DNA of 64,000 nucleotides from Cystobasidium ongulense (Eukaryota; Basidiomycota; Cystobasidiomycetes; Cystobasidiales; Cystobasidiaceae): assembly GCA_022835595.1 (NCBI GenBank), contig BQUP01000001.1:682001-746000 (forward strand), read 5' to 3'. The notes below the pieces were generated by a model, which was not told the DNA's origin, ran no database searches, and worked only from the letters and a program-made list of their open reading frames with translations. Made by a program: the position numbers and the translations under genes. This document shows, piece after piece, positions 59,831-64,000 of this stretch (positions are counted from its first letter, which is position 1; every line of letters starts with the position of its first letter).

Positions 59831-60349
59831 ACCTAAGCAGAGATAAGGGAACAGCTGAGCTCTCGCCAGGCTAATGGACGCATGTGTATACTTGTTACGC
59901 CTGTCTGTAACCCACTTGTCTGTATGGGACTAAGTCTGCAAAGTTCGTGTATGCCCAACTGCTAGTCGGCTGTAGGCAGTGGAGGCTGCGCTCAAGCTCA
60001 GCGAAATAAAACACCATCGCAGGACCTTCCGGTTTCCAGGAACAATTAAATTCGTCAGTTCACGAATAATAACGGGAACAAAGGAATGTCGGTCTAATAT
60101 ATGTAACAACAACAAGGACTGACGACTACTTAACAGGACTCCAGTCCAATGGCATTGTACCCTAATGCCCCCGAGGCTCGAATCAGGAATCAGGCAAGTG
60201 AGTTCTGCAGCAGAACTGCGTGAACAGCCGAAATGAGCCTGATATGTCGGGCTATGGGGTTGCGAGTGTCTGCCGATAAGGGAATATAACCCAGTATTCC
60301 CGCTCTGACCCCAATACACGCCCTACTGTACTTTTGACCTGTCGTGACG
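59831..60349. other. Convergent 3' intergenic region UBA1 / ARP1
   Basis: 519 bp; 3' UTRs expected. No gene was seen. Confidence 0.4.
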
Positions 60350-62124
60350 TCAAAAGGTTTTCTTGTGTACTGTAGTGTTATCTTGGTCAGTCACATTGAC
60401 GTTCGGCGAATTTGGCCTTCCAAAGACTTACTAATGTCTGGGTCTTCGTTCCATTCTTCGCTCGACACCCACATCCGCTTGAAGGTTGACAATCCGGAAA
60501 GGATACTGCCTCCTGCAGTGGTTGAAAGATCAAGTTCCGTTAGCTGGCTGATAGTGAATGGTGACATCGAAACATAAGACTTGCCTATCCATGTTGAGTA
60601 TTTGCGCTCGGGCGGAGCGTATATTTTAATCTTGATGTCCTTCAGTGCCAGCTTCTTTACCTCGTTCAGCAAACGATCGCCGTATCCTACGAGGTAAAAG
60701 CTCAGTATCGTCAAACACAATCAGCCGGTGGAAAAGGCAATCGGAACTACCCTTCGTCAGAGTAGTGCCTCCGCTAAGTATAATATTTGAGAAGAGGCTC
60801 TTCCGGAGATCAAGGTCCGCCTTGTTGATGGAATCGACCACAATTTGATGTACGCCAGAGTACTCTGCGCCTACGAGCTCGGGATTGAAAAGTATCTCTG
60901 GCGCCCTAAACCGTTCTGCTGCGAGCTATGAAACAACTGTGATTAGCTGAATGAACGAAGCCTCAGAAAATCAATGTTGAAGTGCAACTTACCCGGATAG
61001 CATTGCCATCTGGAAGTCTGAACTCTTCGGCCTTCGAACCGGAATCTTTTTCCTCCTTCGAAGGATTTAAGGCTACATAGCAGACCTTTTCTTTCGTGAG
61101 CCTAACCACCTCCTTCTCCGCTGAAGTGTGCAAGTGATAGCCTGATTTGCGAAGTAAGAGCTGGAGATGTTCAGTGACATCTCGGCCAGCTACGTCAACG
61201 CGCCGTATAGCATGAGGCATGCTGAAGCCTTCGAAAACTGGCACTGCGTGGGTCACACCGTCGCCAGAGTCGAGCACAATGCCTGTTGTTCGGCCTGAAG
61301 CGTATCTGCGGAGATTAGGTAGACTCTGAGCATAAGCTTTCCATCACATTATCGTGGTGCAGGAACGCACAGACTTAGCACCGCTTGGACGCTGGTGAAA
61401 AGAGCTGGCACGTTGAAAGTCTCAAAGAATATCTGCGCCGCTTGTTCTCGATTGTGTGCAGGGTTGAGGGGTGCTTCGGTGAGTAGTACTGGGTGCTGGA
61501 TGAAGTAACAGGGGGGTTATCAGGACGTGGCTCGACTTGATCCAACAGTTTCTAGTAGGTTTTGATTTCAGAAGTTACCTCTTCGCTCAAAGTCCTGAGT
61601 TCTTCAGTGTAAACGAAGTTCCATATGCGCTCCATATCGTCCCAGTCTGTTACTATTCCATGCTCCATAGGGTATTTGATCTGTGAGGAGGATGGCGAAA
61701 CGCTCAGCACGGAGTAATCAGACGTCGAAGTGATAAGTGATCACTCCCACCTTCAGAAGGCCTCTAAGCTCCTGTGCTTTCTTTCCAATGAACAAGTCGC
61801 CTTCTATTGCCCCAGCCATGACTCTGGGATGTTTCGGTCTTCCTACGCTGTGTGTCGGATGTGATTGACAGCAGTGAACGCGTCGCCAGAGACGAGTCAG
61901 CGATAAATGGTCAATCCGAAAGGCACAACCATGACCCACAACGAAGGGAAGAAGCATTTAGGATGGTCCTGGCCGGCAAACCCGGCTTTGATGGACCCTG
62001 AGCCATTGTCTATGACCACGGGCTGGTTGACGAGGACGTCCTGGGGGCAGTTTGAACAGCGTCAGCCTGGATTGCGCGGGCTGGATGGATCACACCTCAC
62101 CTCGAATTCGCTGTGTAGATGCAT
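60350..62124 (-). CDS. ARP1: Actin-related protein Arp1 (centractin), dynactin filament subunit
   Basis: Forms the short filament of dynactin, which links dynein to cargo and nuclei. A 24-nt first exon (MHLHSEFE) from ATG 62124 joins [20 protein letters not shown], the Arp1 N-terminus (phosphate loop 1). [93 protein letters not shown] (phosphate loop 2), [12 protein letters not shown], and [19 protein letters not shown] follow. The last exon restores the actin-like C-terminus IHKKTF, stop at 60350. The wording [14 protein letters not shown] and the [10 protein letters not shown] segment separate it from conventional actin. It is divergent from the Cys-rich membrane protein gene. Confidence 0.96.
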
Positions 62125-62417
62125 TGAGATGGTCAGCGAGAGTGTGTGGTGTCAGTGTATACTGTCGAGTGTCGATGTAGATGTCGACTGCGTGCAGCCT
62201 TCGACGCACGACGGCATGGAGCATGCACAGCCAGCGAGGCGTGCAGCTGTTCAGAAGCAGCAGCAATGGATGCTGTTGACGGTGTTGACGTTGGTGTTGT
62301 GCTGGCAGTTGGTGCAGTCTTGAAAGCGAATTGCAATTCGCAGCTCTCTTTGATGCGTTCCAACTGCAGGATACACGTTACACGCAAGCAAGACCGCCGA
62401 CGAGATACAGGATACCG
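62125..62417. promoter_or_regulatory. Bidirectional promoter ARP1 / Cys-rich membrane protein
   Basis: 293 bp between divergent ATGs. It contains GTTGACGGTGTTGACGTTGG, a short GTTGACG tandem. Confidence 0.5.
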
Positions 62418-63157
62418 ATGAGGGGATACTCGCCAGCCAGGATGGTCGTCGCGCTCGTCGTCGCCGTGTGCCTGCTTGCGGTGTGTGCAAGACATACACG
62501 ATACACGATACACCGCTGATTTGACTGCAACTGCAACGACATACCGGCGACAGACGCCTGCACACGCTGCACTGCCCTTCTCGGCTCCCCAAGACAGCCC
62601 GTCGTCGCTGTACTTTTGCAAGTGCATCTGCTTTGCCAACTACACCATCCTGCCGCTGTACAGGCCTGCGGATCCTGCAAAGCCCTGCTTGAGCTGCACA
62701 AAGTGGGTGAACTACATGCAACTAGCGATGGTAGACCTGCTAAGTCTTGCTGCTATCCCTCCAGGCAGTTCTGCCTCGACCAGAAGCTCTCCATCTGCAA
62801 AGATGCCACTCTTGGAGACGCTGATCCAGACACGGCAACCGGAAACGAAGGCGATATCCAGACAAGATGCTTTCGTGGGTTGTGCTTCTCTCTCTCGCAT
62901 GTGTCAGATTCTGACTGTGACCTTCAGAGCGCGACTCCGCCCTCAGCTACTCGGTTGTGGTCATCTTTATCGTTCTTACATTCGGCCTCCTCATAGGCGC
63001 AGCAACCAAGGACTCTGTCGGCAAGAGACTGCAGCATACTTCACTGCATGCCTGGTACGATGTGGGTGTCTTCCCACAGTCCAGGAGTGCAGTCTCTTCT
63101 TTGACTGACCCTGTATATCTCGCTCAGCGATTGACAAGACGGCGCTGGATGCGGTGA
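62418..63157 (+). CDS. Conserved-looking Cys-rich type I membrane protein
   Basis: Four exons. Exon 1 (62418-62480) is a signal peptide, MRGYSPARMVVALVVAVCLL, spliced at a donor GTGTGT to TPAHAALPFSAPQ with a likely cleavage after AHA. The luminal part is Cys-rich: YFCKCICFANYTILPLYRP, KPCLSCTKQFCLDQKLSICK, GDADPDTATGNEGDIQTRCF. A hydrophobic segment follows (SVVVIFIVLTFGLLIGA) and a short basic tail (SVGKRLQ...RRRWMR). The pattern C-x-C-x-C, C-x-x-C, QFC-LD-x-KLxIC resembles a family of small uncharacterised fungal secretory-pathway proteins; this is from memory and not searched. Function is unknown. The last 40 residues depend on no further splicing. Confidence 0.7.
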
Positions 63158-63731
63158 AATTATGTTGAGCGTTGCTCTCTCGTGCCCACTATACGCACCT
63201 GATCAGCGGTACCCGACCTCCTACCTTGCTGGACGCAGTCACAACGTACACAAGATACTCAGCCTTCACGTGGAGAGGTCACATTACACGGCCTGGCTGA
63301 AGCATGCTGCACTCAAAGCGGGCGGGTGCTGCCAGCCCAACAAGCGGACCAGTTGCTAAAGGTTCAAGAGCACAGATCCGTCGATGACTACTGGTGTCTC
63401 GAGGATACGCTTGGACACGTAGCCAGACAAGGTGCAAAGTGTGGTAATACTGCGTCTGTCGTAGTCACTCTTGAAGGCATGCAAGCTTCTATGCTGCCAT
63501 GACAATGTGGTCCATGGACCAACGCAGTACAAGTCTGCTGCCTTGCTCTATGCAATGCAACGTGCTAGCGAATGAAACACAACACACCTGACTTTACATT
63601 TGTGGGAGATTGTGGCGGACTATCAAATCACGTGACTTGTTAAAGATTGAAAAATGTAAAGCTGCAGAGAAATTCACTTTTTTGAAGTTGCCAACTATTC
63701 GCAATCAGAAGGAGTAGGACTGACTTGCACT
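63158..63731. other. Intergenic region with no recognised gene
   Basis: 574 bp between two plus-strand genes. It contains the promoter of the last gene, with an AT-rich part near 63600-63680. Confidence 0.35.
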
Positions 63732-64000
63732 ATGAGCACAGAAGAGACGACCCCGGCAGAGCCAGCAGCAGCCACGCCCGCAGTCTCTGTCCGCGCAGCA
63801 GCTCGGCGCAAGTTTACAGCGCGAGGAAAGCGAGGCGGGCAAAAGCACAAGAAGAAGGCCGACAAGCATGGCGAGGTGGATGCAAAGACCAAGGAAGCAG
63901 CGTCTGAACATGCCCGCAAGATTGCCCAGTTCCACGCGCTCGAAAAGCGCATCGCTGCAGCGAGCACGGCAGAAGAGCGCCAGACGCTGCTGAAGGAGCA
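63732..64000 (+). CDS. N-terminal part of an unidentified basic protein (3' end outside window)
   Basis: Open from ATG 63732 to the window edge: MSTEETTPAEPAAATPA, then a strongly basic stretch (RRKFTARGKRGGQKHKKKAD) and a helix-rich segment (HARKIAQFHALEKRIAAAS). A basic nucleolar or RNA-binding protein is plausible from composition. Weak resemblance to N-termini of rRNA-modifying enzymes was considered but is not enough for a name. Confidence 0.6.
   Translation, partial: MSTEETTPAEPAAATPAVSVRAAARRKFTARGKRGGQKHKKKADKHGEVDAKTKEAASEHARKIAQFHALEKRIAAASTAEERQTLLKE

Overview
The window is nuclear DNA of a filamentous or yeast-like fungus, most likely a basidiomycete (inference). The gene set is typically fungal: Zn2Cys6 regulator, PPZ-type phosphatase, class II DAHP synthase, NCS1 permease, fungal FYVE and DUF1295 proteins. 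Genes are cut by many short introns (about 45-100 nt), packed with short intergenic gaps on both strands, and show no bacterial operon logic. No rRNA, tRNA, CRISPR array or intact mobile element was recognised.

Layout. 1-16 kb: 3' end of TOP2; a ROG1-type serine esterase; an RRM protein fused to a Gfd2/YDR514C RNase H-like domain; a Zn2Cys6 transcription factor; an Aro8-like aminotransferase; a metal-dependent amidohydrolase; a small probable mitochondrial protein. 16-29 kb: purine-cytosine permease; PSD1; a FYVE-finger protein; GET3 and SRP68 in a head-to-head pair. 29-44 kb: a protein made of six tandem dsRNA-binding-like modules; SEC20; class II DAHP synthase; an MFS transporter with one unusually long, hairpin-bearing intron; a Sec14 lipid transfer protein; a PPZ phosphatase. 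43.9-49.1 kb: a gene-poor stretch with a diverged direct repeat. 49-64 kb: UTP7; a DUF1295 membrane enzyme; a 63-aa small protein; a VTT/TMEM41-like protein; ubiquitin E1 UBA1; ARP1 (dynactin); a Cys-rich single-pass membrane protein; the 5' end of an unidentified basic protein.

Themes. Many genes serve ER/Golgi/endosome traffic and lipids (esterase, PSD1, FYVE, GET3, SRP68, SEC20, SEC14, VTT protein). Two splicing features recur: very small exons (5, 12, 18, 18, 18 and 20 nt) and GC-AG introns (five, two in one gene). Both are forced by reading frame and protein family. The most unusual gene is the six-module dsRBD-like protein at 29.1-32.4 kb: five of its six modules carry a phase-1 intron at the equivalent place, a mark of internal duplication of an intron-bearing unit.
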